Assembly: GCA_902461995.1 (NCBI GenBank) | Contig: CABQAA010000019.1 | Coordinates: forward strand, 1-13,806 | Reading direction: 5' to 3' | From: an uncultured Oscillospiraceae bacterium | Lineage (GTDB): Bacteria > Bacillota > Clostridia > Oscillospirales > Acutalibacteraceae | Length of the DNA stretch: 13,806 nucleotides | In this document: positions 12,485 to 13,806 of the stretch, one piece after another | How the letters are laid out: each line of letters opens with the position of its first letter | Position numbering within the stretch: the stretch's first letter is position 1 | The notes under the pieces: generated by a model | Told to the model about the DNA's origin: nothing | Databases searched by the model: none | The model's input: only the letters and a program-made list of their open reading frames with translations | Made by a program: the position numbers and the translations under genes

Positions 12485-13806
12485 ATGAAAATATCTCTTG
12501 ACCAAATTCATTCCCCCGAGGATATACGGAGCATGACACAGCCCGAGCTGGATGCTCTGTGTGCCGAGCTGCGGAAAACCCTGGTGCAGACGGTTTCCAA
12601 AACGGGCGGGCATCTGTCGTCCAACCTCGGTGTCGTGGAACTGACCGTCGCGCTGCACAAAATGCTCGATACGCCCCGTGACCGGATCGTCTGGGATGTG
12701 GGTCACCAATGCTACGTACACAAATTGCTGACAGGCCGCTGCGGCCGTTTCGACACCCTCCGGCAGACCGGGGGGCTTTCGGGGTTCCCCAAACCGGAGG
12801 AAAGCGAATACGACACGTTTATCGCGGGTCACAGCAGCACCGCCGTCTCGGCGGCGAACGGGATGGCCAAGGCGAAAACCCTGTCGGGAGACGGGGGCTA
12901 CGTGGTGGCCGTTCTGGGGGACGGCGCCCTGACGGGTGGTCTGGCCTATGAGGGCCTCAGCAATGCGGGAAGGAGCAGCGATCGCCTGATTGTCGTCTTG
13001 AACGACAACCGGATGTCCATCAATAAAAATGTCGGGTTTGTTGCGCGCCATCTGGCTACGCTGCGTTCCCGTCCTCGGTATGTGCGGTTTAAAATGGGGG
13101 TCAGCAATTTAATCGCCCGCATTCCGCTCATCGGCAAACCCATTCAGCGGCTGTTCGTCTGGGTCAAATCCCGTCTCAAAAACGCGCTGTATCACAGCAG
13201 CACCCTGTTTGAGGAAATGGGGTTCTATTATCTGGGTCCTGTCGATGGCCACAACCTCCATGATTTGACGGCGGCTATCCAGACGGCCAAAAACCTCAGC
13301 CGTCCCGTCCTTTTGCATGTGGAGACCGTCAAGGGAAAGGGGTACAGCTTCGCTGTACAGAATCCGGATACCTATCATGGCGTCACGGGTTTCGATATCG
13401 AAACCGGCAAGACACCGCCCTCCTCCAAATCCTTTTCGTCTGCGATGGGGGACAGCCTTTCCCGTCTGGCGCAGGAGGACCTGCGGATCTGTGCCATCAC
13501 CGCCGCCATGAAGAGCGGCACCTGCCTGACGAAATTCGCCGAGCGGTATCCGGTCCGCTTCTTTGATGTGGGAATTGCGGAGGAGCACGCCGTCACGTTT
13601 GCATCGGGGCTGGCCACCGGGGGCATGCTGCCGGTTTTCGCCGTGTATTCCACCTTTTTGCAGCGGTGTTACGATCAGATTCTCAACGATACTGCGATCA
13701 TGAACAACCACATCGTCCTGGCGGTGGACCGGGCCGGTATCGTTCCGGACGACGGCGAAACCCACCAGGGTGTGTTCGATGTGCCTTTCCTGACCACGAT
13801 TCCCCA
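12485..13806 (+). CDS. dxs: 1-deoxy-D-xylulose-5-phosphate synthase, C-terminus cut by the window end
   Basis: Dxs joins pyruvate and glyceraldehyde 3-phosphate with thiamine diphosphate to make DXP, the first step of the MEP isoprenoid pathway. The visible 440 codons are about 70% of the usual 620-640 residues. Motifs: GHLSSNLG (42-49), GHQCYVHKLLTGR, GHSSTAVSAANGMAKA (115-130), thiamine-site GDGALTGG (145-152), NDNRMSINKNVG (173-184), GPVDGHN, HVETVKGKGY, then in the pyrimidine-binding domain GIAEEHAVTFASG with the catalytic Glu366, and DRAGIVPDDGETHQG (415-429). The Pro at 421 replaces a Gly that is common at this position. The start has ACGAGG (12471-12476) 8 bases upstream. No frameshift is seen in the visible part. 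It is the last gene seen of the nusB-to-dxs row. Confidence 0.97.
   Translation, partial: MKISLDQIHSPEDIRSMTQPELDALCAELRKTLVQTVSKTGGHLSSNLGVVELTVALHKMLDTPRDRIVWDVGHQCYVHKLLTGRCGRFDTLRQTGGLSGFPKPEESEYDTFIAGHSSTAVSAANGMAKAKTLSGDGGYVVAVLGDGALTGGLAYEGLSNAGRSSDRLIVVLNDNRMSINKNVGFVARHLATLRSRPRYVRFKMGVSNLIARIPLIGKPIQRLFVWVKSRLKNALYHSSTLFEEMGFYYLGPVDGHNLHDLTAAIQTAKNLSRPVLLHVETVKGKGYSFAVQNPDTYHGVTGFDIETGKTPPSSKSFSSAMGDSLSRLAQEDLRICAITAAMKSGTCLTKFAERYPVRFFDVGIAEEHAVTFASGLATGGMLPVFAVYSTFLQRCYDQILNDTAIMNNHIVLAVDRAGIVPDDGETHQGVFDVPFLTTIP

Overview
The window looks like a chromosomal segment from a GC-rich, endospore-forming member of the Clostridia, probably Oscillospiraceae/Ruminococcaceae-like. This is inferred from the complete spoIIIA operon, bofA, the clostridial order Asp23-nusB-xseA-xseB-ispA-dxs, and the GC-rich coding sequence with AGAAAGG/GGAGG-type ribosome binding sites. 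The exact taxon cannot be read from the sequence. No mobile element, CRISPR array, tRNA or rRNA was seen.

Left part (1-2280): the 3' end of an RluA-family pseudouridine synthase with a perfect terminator; a predicted lipoprotein of unknown function; a convergent minus-strand membrane protein that shares a bidirectional terminator with it; then a small yaaL (DUF2508)-bofA pair closed by a strong terminator.

Middle (2281-7362): a 165-base leader region with an inverted repeat and a SpoIIID-like box, followed by eight genes, spoIIIAA to spoIIIAH, in the standard order. They encode the mother-cell half of the channel (feeding tube) that crosses the space between mother cell and forespore during engulfment. 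SpoIIIAA is the cytosolic ATPase, AB-AF are membrane parts, and AG and AH are ring-forming proteins. The spoIIIAA reading frame runs unusually far into spoIIIAB.

Right part (7363-13806): a clear housekeeping promoter and a leader with three hairpins precede an Asp23/Gls24 gene. After a probable terminator or attenuator comes a tightly packed row: nusB, a TsaD/Kae1-like paralogue, xseA, xseB, ispA, a divergent-PAP2 (YuiD-type) membrane protein, and dxs, which is cut by the window end. The row joins antitermination (NusB), exonuclease VII (XseA and XseB) and isoprenoid supply (Dxs makes DXP at the head of the MEP pathway, IspA makes farnesyl diphosphate; the PAP2-like protein may act on a lipid phosphate).

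Most of the window is conserved core and sporulation genome, not accessory DNA. The points most worth a second look are the SpoIIIAA extension, the TsaD-like paralogue, the structured leader before Asp23, and a calcium-loop-like insert in the PAP2-like protein. I did not find convincing evidence of a wholly new system.
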